A stretch of 64,000 bases of DNA from Polynucleobacter victoriensis (lineage in GTDB: Bacteria > Pseudomonadota > Gammaproteobacteria > Burkholderiales > Burkholderiaceae): positions 558,001 through 622,000 of the forward strand of contig NZ_FYEX01000001.1 in the NCBI RefSeq assembly GCF_900187875.1, read 5' to 3'. A program made the translations under genes and the position numbers. Shown here piece by piece: positions 7,416 through 17,128 of this stretch. Below the pieces are notes generated by a model. It was not told the origin of the DNA and made no database searches. It saw only the letters and a program-made list of their open reading frames with translations. Position 1 is the first letter of the stretch; every line of letters begins with the position of its first letter.

Positions 7416-8636
7416 TTACTCGTACCTCAAAGCTTGTATTGGCTGCATGGCTGATGCCTTGCGCGCTGGGTAGTATCCAAAGAAAATGCCAATTACTGCG
7501 GAAAAGCCAACCGCTAAGATGATCGACAAGATTGACAGCTCTACTCGCCATTCAGCTAACTCAGCAACTAGCCACGTGCCTAGGCCACCCAAGAGAATGC
7601 CCAATACCCCACCAATGGTGGATAAGGTGATGGCTTCAACCAAGAACTGAGACAGAATATCTTTACCTCTGGCACCGACTGCCAAACGCAAGCCAATCTC
7701 ACGGGTTCTCTCGGTCACAGAGACTAACATGATGTTCATGATGCCAATGCCACCTACCAATAGGCTCACCGAAGCAACCGCTGCCAATAGGATGGACATG
7801 ACCTTGCTGGCCGCCTCTTGAGCTTGCAATATTTCTGTCAAGTTACGCAGTGAAAAGTCATCGGGCGCATTGGGGCCTAAGCGGTGACGCTGCCTGAGTA
7901 AATCCCTGACCTTATCTTCAGCGACTGTCATGTCAACGCCGTCGTGCGCCTTGATAAAGATGGAGCTCACACGACCGATGCGCCCCTGCAGCGCGCCAAA
8001 TATTTTGTTGCGCGCGGTTGATAGCGGCATGATGACGATGTCATCCTGATCTTGCCCCATCATGCTCTGGCCTTTTTTCTCTAAAAGTCCAATCACGGTA
8101 AACGGCACGCCACGCACGCGAATGATTTGATCAACCGGATCTGTTTCACCAAAAAGTTCTCGTGCCACTGTTTGACCGATGATCGCCACTTTGCCTGAAC
8201 TAGTTAGCTCTCCCATCTCGAACATGCGGCCACTCACCAAATTCCAGTCACGCGCCTCAAAGTACTCCGGCGTGGCCCCCACAATCGCTGCCAACCAGTT
8301 GGTGTTACCCCAAACGATTTGCCCGCTACCCCGATGGGTTGGCGCAGCTACTTGTATTTCTGGTATTTCGCGCATCACCGCCCAAGCATCATCTTCAACA
8401 AGAGTTTGCGCTGTCCCTGTGCCACCTCGCACACCGGCTGTCGTGACAGAACCTGGCCAAAGAATCATGAGATTTGAGCCTAACCCGGCAATTTGCTCTT
8501 TGACTCTGGCTTGCGCACCACTGCCTACTGCAATCATGACAATGACTGCTGCTACACCAATGATGATGCCTAGCATCGTCAACGCAGAGCGTAACTTGTT
8601 AACTTTGAGAGCTTGAAGAGCGATGGGCAAGTTCAT
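7416..8636 (-). CDS. macB: MacB-type ABC transporter permease (FtsX/MacB core, no ATPase domain)
   Basis: Inner-membrane mechanotransmission subunit of a tripartite exporter. Residues about 15-38 form the first transmembrane helix (ALTMLGIIIGVAAVIVMIAV), a large periplasmic domain follows to about 275, and three helices near the C terminus include the FtsX-like VGGIGIMNIMLVSVTERTREIG (split here as two overlapping parts of the helix and its cytosolic end). In E. coli MacB the ATPase is fused to this unit; here it is a separate gene whose stop overlaps this ATG by four bases (ATGA). Confidence 0.9.
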   Translation of the reverse strand: MNLPIALQALKVNKLRSALTMLGIIIGVAAVIVMIAVGSGAQARVKEQIAGLGSNLMILWPGSVTTAGVRGGTGTAQTLVEDDAWAVMREIPEIQVAAPTHRGSGQIVWGNTNWLAAIVGATPEYFEARDWNLVSGRMFEMGELTSSGKVAIIGQTVARELFGETDPVDQIIRVRGVPFTVIGLLEKKGQSMMGQDQDDIVIMPLSTARNKIFGALQGRIGRVSSIFIKAHDGVDMTVAEDKVRDLLRQRHRLGPNAPDDFSLRNLTEILQAQEAASKVMSILLAAVASVSLLVGGIGIMNIMLVSVTERTREIGLRLAVGARGKDILSQFLVEAITLSTIGGVLGILLGGLGTWLVAELAEWRVELSILSIILAVGFSAVIGIFFGYYPARKASAMQPIQALRYE

Positions 8637-9334
8637 GATGCAACACCGCCTGACAATAACTTGCCATCCTTAAACGTGATGGTGCGTTTGGCATAAGCGG
8701 CCACATCAGGCTCATGAGTGACCACAATCACCGTCATACCCTGCTTATTTAACTGAGTGAGTAAATCCATCACCTCAGCACTTGTTTTTGAATCCAATGC
8801 CCCTGTGGGCTCATCTGCCAAAATCAAATCAGGGTCGTTGACCAAAGCCCTAGCAATGGCGACTCGCTGTTGCTGACCGCCCGATAACTGAGCAGGTGTA
8901 TTTAATAAGCGCGCGCCTAAACCTACTTGCTCTAAGCGTTGCTTAGCGTGCTCGTAGCGCTCTTCTTTGGTTAGCCCCGCGAGAGGGCCTTGTCTAGCGT
9001 ATAAGAGAGGGAGTGCCACGTTTTCGATGGCAGAGGTACGGGCCAGCAGATTGAACTGCTGAAAAACAAAACCAATGCGGCGGTTGCGTAAATCTGCCAA
9101 CGCATCGCCGTCCATGGCAGCAACATCTTCACCGCCCAAGTGATAGCTACCACTGGTCGGTAAGTCGAGGCAACCCATCATGTTCATAAATGTCGATTTA
9201 CCAGATCCGGATGCTCCAACAATGGCAACAAACTCACCCTCATTGATGTCAATCGACACGTCATCCAAGGCATGCACCACATGCTCGCCCATGCCATAGG
9301 TTTTAACTAGGTGCCGAGTTTCGATGAGGGCCAT
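8633..9334 (-). CDS. MacB-type ABC transporter ATP-binding protein
   Basis: Cytosolic ATPase that powers the neighbouring permease. Walker A is GASGSGKS at residues 40-47, the Q-loop follows in VFQQFNLL, the signature is LSGGQQQRVAIARAL near 150-164, and Walker B is LILADEPTGALD. The 233-residue length and the sequence class are those of the LolD/MacB group. It overlaps the permease gene by ATGA and follows the MacA-like adaptor gene by 35 bases, forming a three-gene leftward operon. Substrate unknown. Confidence 0.92.
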   Translation of the reverse strand: MALIETRHLVKTYGMGEHVVHALDDVSIDINEGEFVAIVGASGSGKSTFMNMMGCLDLPTSGSYHLGGEDVAAMDGDALADLRNRRIGFVFQQFNLLARTSAIENVALPLLYARQGPLAGLTKEERYEHAKQRLEQVGLGARLLNTPAQLSGGQQQRVAIARALVNDPDLILADEPTGALDSKTSAEVMDLLTQLNKQGMTVIVVTHEPDVAAYAKRTITFKDGKLLSGGVAS

Positions 9335-9369
9335 AGAGAGATTGAAAGGACGTGACTTATTAAAGTGCT

Positions 9370-10692
9370 TTAGAACAATCTTGGGCCAGTGACCTTGGGA
9401 GTAGCTGATGAACCTCCAGCTTTAGTGCTCGAGCCAACAATTACCTGGTCACCCACTTTGAGGCCGTAGTTACCCTCTTGATCAGGTAGCACCTCGGTTG
9501 CACCGCCGTCGCTCATGCCAACACGAATTGTTTTCTGCACAGGCTTTGGTTTAAGACCACCGTCTTCCAACACCCAGACTTTGCGTGTTGTTGGTCTTTG
9601 AGCGCCCGAGTAGGGCTTACCGCCTTCTCTCATTCCTTTGGCTGGACGATCTTTGGCCCCCTCTGGCTTATTAGTAGTACCAGCTGCAGAATTGTTGGCC
9701 GAGGTGTTCACCGACTTATCTGCTGCTTTATTTGACTCAAGGCCAGCAATCATTTCTGGCATCTTAAAGCGCAGCGCCGCGTTCGAGATGCGCAATACCT
9801 TTTCTTTTTGCTCAGTAATAATCGATGCGTTGGCTGTCATACCTGGTAGTAATTTCAAATCTGGATTTTCAGCGGTGAGCAAGACTGTGTAGGTCACCAC
9901 GTTCTGAATACTCACAGGTGCCTTGCGCACCTGCTTGACCTTGCTTTGGAATACGCGACCTGGAAATGCATCGACTGTAAAGCTAGCAGTCATGCCTTCA
10001 GTAATGCGCCCCACGTCGGACTCATCAATCGCAGTCTCGACCTGCATGTCTGACAAGTCTTGAGCGATGATGAATAACTCGGGCGCCTGCAAGCTCGCCG
10101 CCACCGTTTGGCCACGCTCAACACTACGCTTAACCACCACCCCATCCACCGGCGCACGAATCACTGTATCGTCCAACGCTTTTTTAGCCATCGCCATGGC
10201 AGCTTTGGCACTTTTATAAGCACTCAAGGTTTGATCAACCGCCGCCTGAGAAATAAAATTCTTCTCTAAAAGCCTTTTGTTGTTTTCATGGTTGCGGTTA
10301 GCCAAGACGTAATTGGCTTCGGCTTGCTCAAAACGCGCCTGCCATTCACGGGCATCGATGCGCGCAATGACCTGACCTTTTTTGACCACATCATTAAAGT
10401 CCACATAGATCTCTTGCAACATACCAGAGACTTGGGTACCCACCTGCACTGACTTAACAGGATTCAGAGTGCCGCTGGCACTAATTGTCACCAACAAGGG
10501 GCCTTCTTCAACAGTGACTGTTTTGTACTGAGGATCATTCCAACCCAAGGCACCTGCCAAGAGCTTCCAACCCACAGCCAGGAATATCAAAACTGCCGCC
10601 ACATAAATCACTCTGCGTACCCATGCATGTTGAGTAAATGCAGAACGAAGGGGCCTCATCCATGTTGCGATTGAATTAATTATTTTTTGCAT
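9370..10692 (-). CDS. macA: MacA-like periplasmic adaptor (RND/HlyD-type membrane fusion protein)
   Basis: Links the inner-membrane MacB-type transporter to a TolC channel. A hydrophobic anchor lies at about residues 25-45, then a barrel-sandwich domain (ISASGTLNPVKSVQVGTQVSG), an alpha-hairpin of about 60 residues, and a beta-barrel. A linker near residues 310-365 is rich in Asn, Ala, Lys and Gly and seems unstructured. I chose the ATG at 10692 (MQKIINSIATWM) over the TTG five codons upstream. It is the first gene of the operon and diverges from the PCMT-tolC pair. Confidence 0.88.
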   Translation of the reverse strand: MQKIINSIATWMRPLRSAFTQHAWVRRVIYVAAVLIFLAVGWKLLAGALGWNDPQYKTVTVEEGPLLVTISASGTLNPVKSVQVGTQVSGMLQEIYVDFNDVVKKGQVIARIDAREWQARFEQAEANYVLANRNHENNKRLLEKNFISQAAVDQTLSAYKSAKAAMAMAKKALDDTVIRAPVDGVVVKRSVERGQTVAASLQAPELFIIAQDLSDMQVETAIDESDVGRITEGMTASFTVDAFPGRVFQSKVKQVRKAPVSIQNVVTYTVLLTAENPDLKLLPGMTANASIITEQKEKVLRISNAALRFKMPEMIAGLESNKAADKSVNTSANNSAAGTTNKPEGAKDRPAKGMREGGKPYSGAQRPTTRKVWVLEDGGLKPKPVQKTIRVGMSDGGATEVLPDQEGNYGLKVGDQVIVGSSTKAGGSSATPKVTGPRLF

Positions 10693-10886
10693 GCGCCAAT
10701 AGTACAAAAGTAAATGAAGGTAAGGGTTTTAAGTTAAATCAACAATTTCCTAATTGTGCTGCAAAAAATGAATTTAATCTTGCCCCACCCAGTAAAATGA
10801 AGAAATTCGTTTATTTAAGCCAAAGCACTAAGTTTTATCTGGCAATAATAAGTAAAACTAACCGCCCATACTGAATAGGAAGAAGC

Positions 10887-11558
10887 ATGAGCCAAGATTT
10901 TGAAGCGATTCGTTACAAACTCGTTGAACAACAAATTCGCCCATGGAAGGTGGATGATTTGGACGTTCTTGGCACCCTTCATCAAATTCCTCGCGAGAAC
11001 TTTGTGAGTGCTGATCAAAAGGTATTGGCTTTTATTGACACGAAGCTACCGCTACCAGGCGCGAAGAATCCCTGCCAAGTCATGCTAGAGCCAAAAATGG
11101 AAGCACGCCTTTTACAAGCTCTTAAGCCCAAGAAAACAGAAAAAGCCTTAGAAGTTGGCGCTGGCTCAGGCTATATGGCGGCACTTTTAGCAGCTCACGC
11201 TAAATCAGTAACATCGGTTGATATTGATCCTGAGATGGTGACTCTTGCTAAGTCCAACTTAGCAAGAGCTTATATTTCCAATGTGACCGTTGAGGTAGGT
11301 GATGCTTATACCGGTTGGGGAGATCAGAGTTACGACATCATTTGCGTATCAGGTGGCATGCCAAGCTTATATGAAGGTTTGAAGCAACAGTTAGCGATTG
11401 GCGGTCGTTTAGTAGCCTTCATTGGCGAAGCACCAGTCATGAATGCCGTCTTGGTCACACGCCTGAATGCCACAAATTTCACAGAAAACATCTTGTTTGA
11501 GACCTTGGTACCAAACTTGACCTCTGCCAAAGTTAAAACTGCCTCATTTAGTTTCTAA
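10887..11558 (+). CDS. Protein-L-isoaspartate O-methyltransferase family protein
   Basis: SAM-dependent enzyme of the family that methylates isoaspartyl residues for repair of aged proteins. The SAM motif ALEVGAGSGYMAALL begins near residue 87, with SVDIDPEMV after it, and the N-terminal block VEQQIRPWKV is typical of the proteobacterial subgroup linked to tolC. At 223 residues it is of usual length. GGAAG-like sequence lies just before the ATG. It is 41 bases upstream of tolC and probably shares its transcript; its role next to an efflux channel is not known. Confidence 0.85.
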   Translation: MSQDFEAIRYKLVEQQIRPWKVDDLDVLGTLHQIPRENFVSADQKVLAFIDTKLPLPGAKNPCQVMLEPKMEARLLQALKPKKTEKALEVGAGSGYMAALLAAHAKSVTSVDIDPEMVTLAKSNLARAYISNVTVEVGDAYTGWGDQSYDIICVSGGMPSLYEGLKQQLAIGGRLVAFIGEAPVMNAVLVTRLNATNFTENILFETLVPNLTSAKVKTASFSF

Positions 11559-11599
11559 ACCAGGTCTGTTTTCTGCAAAATCAAGCACTTTGGTGCAAA

Positions 11600-13096
11600 A
11601 TGAGATTCATGAAATTAAATACAGTGAATAAGTCGGCAACCAAACCAAACCAAAAGAAGATGGTTCTAGCAATCGCCATAGCGCTTGCTAGCTCAACAGC
11701 TAGCTTTTCAAGTCTAGCGGCAGACCCGACTGATCAAAAAGTAGTAGCAACAGCCAACGCTACATCTACTCAAGAAAGTGATTTACTGACCCTATATCGT
11801 CAGGCAGCTTTGAGTGATCCTGTATTTAATTCAGCGAAGTACAACTACATCGCAGGCAAAGAAAAACTGTGGCAAGGTTTTTCTGTATTAACACCACAAG
11901 TTACTGCCGTCGGTAGCGAAACTAAAAATAATCTCACCCGCAAAGGTGAGACAGAAGTTCCTCTCAAAAGTCGTGCATGGTCAGTGAGACTCACCCAGCC
12001 ATTATTTAACTGGGATAAATGGGAACAATTTAGACAAGGCGATTTGGCTACATCTATTGCCGAAGCGCAATACGCTGCTGCAGAACAAGATTTGGTACTA
12101 CGCGTCACCGAGGCTTACTTCAATGTTTTAAATGCTCAAGATACTTTGAATTTGAGTCGCAATAAAAAGACTTTGATCAAAGAACAATTAGAACAAGCAA
12201 AGCGCAACTTCGAAGTTGGTACCGCCACCATCACTGATACACACGAGGCACAGTCTCGTTACGACTTGGTGGTAGCTCAAGAGTTAGCCGCAGAAGCAGA
12301 TTTGCTTATTAAGCGTAGTGCGCTCGAACAATTAACTGGTAGCAATATTGGCAATCTAAAGAGCCTAAGCTCACAAGCCAAGATTGAAATCATTGCCAAA
12401 GAACGCAAGATCAAACTCAAAAATAATCAAAAGCCTAGCAAGATCAATATTGAAAATGCTGTGGCTGTTCAACCGAATCAGGATATTCAAGGTTGGATCA
12501 AACAGGCTGAAGATGTTAGCTACACCATCATCGCTAGCAAGCTTGCCTATGAAATTGCCCAAAAAGATACCAACCGCGCAATTGCCGGTCATGCCCCATC
12601 CATTGATTTGATTGCACAACGTGGTTACAACGATAGCGAGAGCGGTGGCATCGGCGTGAACTACCGAGCGTACTCAAGCCAAGCAAGTATCCAAGTAACC
12701 ATCCCTTTATTTAGCGGCGGATATACCCAATCAGTGGTGCGTGAAAAGTCTGCACTGGCTAGCAAAGCGCTTGCTGATTACGAAAATACTCGTCGCAGCG
12801 TCGCTCAAGCAACACGTCAGGCTTATTTGGGATTTACGAGCGGCTTGGCTCAGGTGAAGGCTTACGAAGCTGCAGAGATATCAGCGCTATCAGCACTGGA
12901 CTCTAATAAACTTGGTTATGAAGTGGGTGTGCGCATCAATATTGACGTTTTAAACGCTCAAGATACTTTGTTCACAACCCGCAGAGATTTAGCCAAGTCA
13001 CGCTACGACACAATCTTGAATGGCTTAAAACTAAAAGCTCAGGCATCTGTATTAAGCGACGAAGACCTACAGGCGGTCAACGCGCTACTTAAATAA
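11600..13096 (+). CDS. tolC: TolC family outer membrane efflux protein
   Basis: Forms the trimeric outer-membrane beta-barrel and periplasmic alpha-barrel tunnel used by type I secretion and tripartite efflux pumps. Residues 1-41 are a signal peptide ending SFSSLAADP. Two OEP repeats follow, the first with LYRQAALSDPVF and FNVLNAQDTL, the second with IDVLNAQDTLF near the C terminus, giving the internal duplication of the family. Length 498 is normal. The divergent MacA/MacB-type operon is a likely partner. Confidence 0.92.
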   Translation: MRFMKLNTVNKSATKPNQKKMVLAIAIALASSTASFSSLAADPTDQKVVATANATSTQESDLLTLYRQAALSDPVFNSAKYNYIAGKEKLWQGFSVLTPQVTAVGSETKNNLTRKGETEVPLKSRAWSVRLTQPLFNWDKWEQFRQGDLATSIAEAQYAAAEQDLVLRVTEAYFNVLNAQDTLNLSRNKKTLIKEQLEQAKRNFEVGTATITDTHEAQSRYDLVVAQELAAEADLLIKRSALEQLTGSNIGNLKSLSSQAKIEIIAKERKIKLKNNQKPSKINIENAVAVQPNQDIQGWIKQAEDVSYTIIASKLAYEIAQKDTNRAIAGHAPSIDLIAQRGYNDSESGGIGVNYRAYSSQASIQVTIPLFSGGYTQSVVREKSALASKALADYENTRRSVAQATRQAYLGFTSGLAQVKAYEAAEISALSALDSNKLGYEVGVRINIDVLNAQDTLFTTRRDLAKSRYDTILNGLKLKAQASVLSDEDLQAVNALLK

Positions 13097-13116
13097 AAAC
13101 TAATCAACAAAACCTT

Positions 13117-13142
13117 AAAAAGCCAGCGTCGCTGGCTTTTTT
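13117..13142. terminator. Bidirectional rho-independent terminator
   Basis: AGCCAGC (13121-13127) pairs with GCTGGCT (13131-13137) around GTC, with AAAA before and TTTTT after. It separates convergent tolC and tex and reaches the tex stop codon. Confidence 0.88.
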
Positions 13143-15588
13143 ACTGCTTGGCCTTTAGTTTTGCAAAGGCTTCTGCAAACGCAGTGTTACCCTGAGGCGC
13201 CTGCCTTGGGGACCCAGAAGAAGCTCGATCGCCACGCTCTGTTGAGTGACCCTTTTGACGAGCAACATCAGATCGATTGGCTCCACCAGATGATCCACTC
13301 GCCGCAGCGTCATTTAACTTCATGGTGAGCCCAATGCGGCGACGCTTTACATCAACCTCTAGCACCTTGACCTTGACGACCTGCCCAGCCTTCACCACCT
13401 CGTGCGGGTCTTTAACAAACTTATCCACCAGCGCAGAGACATGCACTAAGCCATCTTGATGCACACCGATATCAATGAACGCACCAAAGGCGGCGACGTT
13501 GGTGACCACGCCCTCGAGAATCATCCCGGGGACTAGCTGATTAATGTCTTCAACGCCCTCTTCAAAGCTTGCTGTCTTGAATTCTGGGCGGGGGTCTCTA
13601 CCAGGCTTCTCTAACTCCGCCAAAATATCTTTGATAGTGACGATGCCAAATTTTTCATCCACAAAATCATTGGCAGCGACTTTCTTAAGTAGTTCTTTAT
13701 CGCCCATCACCTCTGCCACTGGCTTACCAATCCTAGAGAGAATCTTCTCAACCAATGGGTAAGACTCGGGGTGCACCGATGATTGGTCTAGAGGGTTGTC
13801 GCCACCGCTGATACGCAAAAATCCAGCAGCTTGCTCAAAGGCTTTATCACCTAATCGAGGCACCCCTTTTAATGCCTCACGATTATTAAAGCGCCCCTTG
13901 CTATCTCTGAACGAAACAATATTTCTGGCAAGCCCTGCATTTAGACCTGATACTTTTGATAGTAGTGGCACAGAGGCCGTGTTGAGGTCCACACCCACAG
14001 CGTTCACGCAGTCCTCAACTACTGCATCCAGTGTTCTGGATAACTGGAACTGGTTGACGTCGTGCTGATACTGACCAACACCAATCGCTTTGGGTTCAAT
14101 CTTCACAAGCTCTGCTAAAGGATCTTGCAGGCGACGTGCAATCGATACTGCACCGCGCAGCGATACATCCAAATCAGGAAATTCTTGCGCTGCTAATTCT
14201 GAAGCTGAGTAAACAGAGGCTCCGGCCTCAGAGACTACAATTTTTTGCAAAGTTAATGCTGTTTTACCTGCTACCAACTTCATCAAATCTTTAACAAGAC
14301 GATCTGTCTCACGGCTGGCTGTGCCGTTGCCAATTGCGATCAATGAAACCTGATGCTTGACGCATAACGCACCTAAGATTGCTAGAGAACCATTCCAATC
14401 TTTGCGAGGCTCATGTGGGTAGATGGTGGCGGTTTCCAATAGCTTGCCCGTGGCATCCACGATGGCCACCTTACAACCCGTCCTGATCCCTGGGTCAACC
14501 CCCATCACTACTTTTGGTCCAGCAGGTGCAGCCAACAAGAGTTCGTGGAGGTTGCGTGCAAAAACTTTGATCGCCTCTGTTTCTGCTGCTTCACGTAATT
14601 GTGTAAAAAGTGCCATTTCTAACGACAAAGACGTTTTTACTCGCCATGTCCAACGGCACACCTCTGCTAACCACTTATCAGCAGGCCGACCTAATTGCTC
14701 AACGCCCACATGTTTAGCAATCATCAACTCACACGGATGAGGTATTAGTGACTCTTGAGATTCCTCAAGTGATAACTTCAATTGCAACACACCCAATTGA
14801 CGACCCCTGAATAAAGCCAATGCTCTATGAGAAGGCACCAAACGAATCGGCTCGGAGTAAGCGTAGTAGTCGCGGAACTTTTCTTCCTCAGCCATCTCTT
14901 GGCCGTCGACGACCTTGGAGTTCACGATGCCCTGAGTCCAGAGATGGTGGCGCAACTTTGCCAACAATTCAGCCGTTTCAGAAAACTCTTCAGCCAAGAT
15001 ATCTCTGGCACCATCTAAGGCAGTCCTCACGTCCGGCACCAAGGGCTTCGCTCCCTCCTCACCTGCTTGAGATTTTTTAATTTGCTCAGGGGTGAGCGCA
15101 GCATAGGCAGCAGGTTCAATGTTGATGTACCTGGCGGCCTCTGTCTGCGGATCGAGTTTTGGATCAGCCATCAGGCTTCTGGCCAGTGGCTCTAAACCGG
15201 CTTCGCGAGCAATCATCGCCTTGGTTCTGCGACGCGGTTTGTAGGGCAGGTATAAATCTTCTAATACTTGCTTTGTATCTGCCGCGTTGATTACTTTCAC
15301 CAAGGCATCGGTTAACTTACCCTGCTCATGAATCGATTTCAGAATCGCAGCACGACGCTCTTCTAACTCTCTTAAGTAAAGTAAGCGCTCCTCTATATTA
15401 CGCAGTTGTGTGTCATCCAAGCCACCTGTCACCTCTTTACGATAACGCGCAATAAAAGGCACTGTTGCACCCTCATCCATCAAGGCCACCGAGACAGCAA
15501 TTTGCTGTGGACGCACGCTCATTTCAGAGGCAATTTGATGATTGATGCGTAGGGCAGTTTGCTCTGCTGTAGGCAAGCTTAAATCCAT
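13141..15588 (-). CDS. tex: Transcription accessory protein Tex (RNA-binding, S1 domain)
   Basis: Large conserved nucleic-acid-binding protein needed for expression of some virulence genes in Bordetella and for stress tolerance elsewhere. Domain order is the N-terminal helical Tex region, a YqgF/RNase H-like fold (VVMGVDPGIRTGCKVAIVD), helix-hairpin-helix motifs (NTASVPLLSKVSGLNAGLA) and an S1 RNA-binding domain at about 660-735. The last 80 residues are a low-complexity Gly/Ser/Arg-rich tail. At 815 residues it is slightly longer than the usual 770-780 because of that tail. Confidence 0.95.
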   Translation of the reverse strand: MDLSLPTAEQTALRINHQIASEMSVRPQQIAVSVALMDEGATVPFIARYRKEVTGGLDDTQLRNIEERLLYLRELEERRAAILKSIHEQGKLTDALVKVINAADTKQVLEDLYLPYKPRRRTKAMIAREAGLEPLARSLMADPKLDPQTEAARYINIEPAAYAALTPEQIKKSQAGEEGAKPLVPDVRTALDGARDILAEEFSETAELLAKLRHHLWTQGIVNSKVVDGQEMAEEEKFRDYYAYSEPIRLVPSHRALALFRGRQLGVLQLKLSLEESQESLIPHPCELMIAKHVGVEQLGRPADKWLAEVCRWTWRVKTSLSLEMALFTQLREAAETEAIKVFARNLHELLLAAPAGPKVVMGVDPGIRTGCKVAIVDATGKLLETATIYPHEPRKDWNGSLAILGALCVKHQVSLIAIGNGTASRETDRLVKDLMKLVAGKTALTLQKIVVSEAGASVYSASELAAQEFPDLDVSLRGAVSIARRLQDPLAELVKIEPKAIGVGQYQHDVNQFQLSRTLDAVVEDCVNAVGVDLNTASVPLLSKVSGLNAGLARNIVSFRDSKGRFNNREALKGVPRLGDKAFEQAAGFLRISGGDNPLDQSSVHPESYPLVEKILSRIGKPVAEVMGDKELLKKVAANDFVDEKFGIVTIKDILAELEKPGRDPRPEFKTASFEEGVEDINQLVPGMILEGVVTNVAAFGAFIDIGVHQDGLVHVSALVDKFVKDPHEVVKAGQVVKVKVLEVDVKRRRIGLTMKLNDAAASGSSGGANRSDVARQKGHSTERGDRASSGSPRQAPQGNTAFAEAFAKLKAKQ

Positions 15589-15613
15589 GTTCTTGTGATG
15601 AAATAAAAAATAA

Positions 15614-16693
15614 TTAAAGATTTGACTGAATGATGGCGATCACTTCATCGGCAGATGGAGGCTGACCCTTATCACCCAGATTATGAATCTTAGGAGACCA
15701 ATAACCCTCGGTCTTCCAACGAGGTGAGTCGCAGTACAGCTCAATGGTTGGCATGCCCAAGATGGCGGATAAGTGAGTTAAGCCAGTATCCACGCCAATC
15801 GTCATTTGCGCACCGGCGACCAAACCAAACGCATCGCCAATCGAAAAAGAGTTTGGCACAATTGCTTTAGAACCTATCAGCAATTGATGGCCTGATATTT
15901 TTTTTGCAAGCTGAGTACTGATCTCTTTTTCTTGATCATTACCCCAAGGCAATATAACTTGAATGCCTTTGGCTAGCAAAGCTTTACCCACAGCTACCCA
16001 AGCATCGTCATTCCAACGCTTACTTTTACCTGCTGTGGCATGAAAGCACATCACATAAGGCTTGCTGACATCAAACCCTAGATCAACTCTTGTAGAGGCA
16101 AATCCTAATTTGGCAGCATCCACTAAAGATTGCACATAAGACAGCGGATAAAACTGAGGGGGCGATTGCACTCGATCTGGAACAGGCGCATCCATAGCAG
16201 AGGCAGTCACCCAGCGAGAGCGATCCACCGCGTGGCAATGAAAAGGCACCTGCACTGAGTCTGTATAAAACTTGCGCGCCCATGGTTCATACCCAGAAAA
16301 TTCTGTCTGATTTGCCAAACCAAATACTTGTGCTGTTTTTTTAGGATTGGCCAATTTGGTTACCCATGCAGACTTGAGTAAACCTTGGGTTTCAATAATC
16401 AGATCGTATTGTGTTGTTTGCAGATTTGCTTTAAAAGCGATGTACTCTTGAATACTTCGAATGAACTCACCTCGCTTGAGCGCCTTTTTCCAGCGACGAA
16501 AAGCTAGCGGAATAATTCGATCAACACCCTTGAATTGAGGGCTTGTTTTTAGTGGTTCCAATAAGCCAACATAGGCCTCTTCGACCACCCAATCAATTTG
16601 AGCCTCAGGGTGCTTTGCACGCAAATCCCAAACTATGGGTAAGTTATGTAGCACATCCCCTAGCGAGGACAATTTAACAATCAAAATCTTCAT
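15614..16693 (-). CDS. waaC: Lipopolysaccharide heptosyltransferase I
   Basis: GT9 enzyme that adds the first L-glycero-D-manno-heptose to Kdo of the LPS inner core at the cytosolic face of the inner membrane. The start MKILIVKLSSLGDVLHNLP is the classical WaaC opening, and the C-terminal nucleotide-sugar region GVDTGLTHLSAILGMPTIELY matches GT9. Length 359 is near the usual 320-350. It lies 25 bases upstream of tex and diverges from yjdM, at the left edge of the glycan region. Confidence 0.92.
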   Translation of the reverse strand: MKILIVKLSSLGDVLHNLPIVWDLRAKHPEAQIDWVVEEAYVGLLEPLKTSPQFKGVDRIIPLAFRRWKKALKRGEFIRSIQEYIAFKANLQTTQYDLIIETQGLLKSAWVTKLANPKKTAQVFGLANQTEFSGYEPWARKFYTDSVQVPFHCHAVDRSRWVTASAMDAPVPDRVQSPPQFYPLSYVQSLVDAAKLGFASTRVDLGFDVSKPYVMCFHATAGKSKRWNDDAWVAVGKALLAKGIQVILPWGNDQEKEISTQLAKKISGHQLLIGSKAIVPNSFSIGDAFGLVAGAQMTIGVDTGLTHLSAILGMPTIELYCDSPRWKTEGYWSPKIHNLGDKGQPPSADEVIAIIQSNL

Positions 16694-16769
16694 AAGCTCT
16701 ATTTTCGCCTAAATAAGCTATTAACCATATTTTTTCGAAATGATTGCTCTAGAGCGCTAAAATTAGACG

Positions 16770-17114
16770 ATGACCAATACAACAATTCCTTCATGCCCAG
16801 TTTGCGGCATGGAAAATACCTATCCCGATGGCGACAACTTTATTTGCCCAGATTGCTCACATGAGTGGTCAGAAGCAGCAAAGCAAGATGAAGTTGAAGA
16901 AAAACGCATCCACAAAGATGCTCACGGCAACATACTGAATGATGGTGACACCGTCACGCTCATCAAAGATTTAAAAGTAAAAGGGTCTTCTTTAGTAATT
17001 AAAGGCGGGACCAAGATTAAGAATATTCGCCTGGTGGATGGCGACCATGACATTGACTGCAAAGTTGATGGTCAGAGCATGTTGCTAAAGTCCGAGTTTA
17101 TGAAAAAGGCTTAA
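16770..17114 (+). CDS. yjdM: YjdM/PhnA family zinc-ribbon protein
   Basis: Small protein with an N-terminal zinc ribbon (C9, C12, C26, C29) and a C-terminal PhnA domain marked by the stretch DGDTVTLIKDLKVKG. Despite the old name it is not shown to act on phosphonates; its function is unknown. The length of 114 is normal. It lies 15 bases before the MBOAT gene, but its base composition resembles the core genome more than the glycan genes. Confidence 0.9.
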   Translation: MTNTTIPSCPVCGMENTYPDGDNFICPDCSHEWSEAAKQDEVEEKRIHKDAHGNILNDGDTVTLIKDLKVKGSSLVIKGGTKIKNIRLVDGDHDIDCKVDGQSMLLKSEFMKKA

Positions 17115-17128
17115 GTTAATTAAAAATC

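Noticed and set aside
15898..15905. Eight-T run inside waaC as a phase-variation site
   Set aside because: Runs of eight A or T are frequent throughout this AT-rich sequence, and this one is far from the start.
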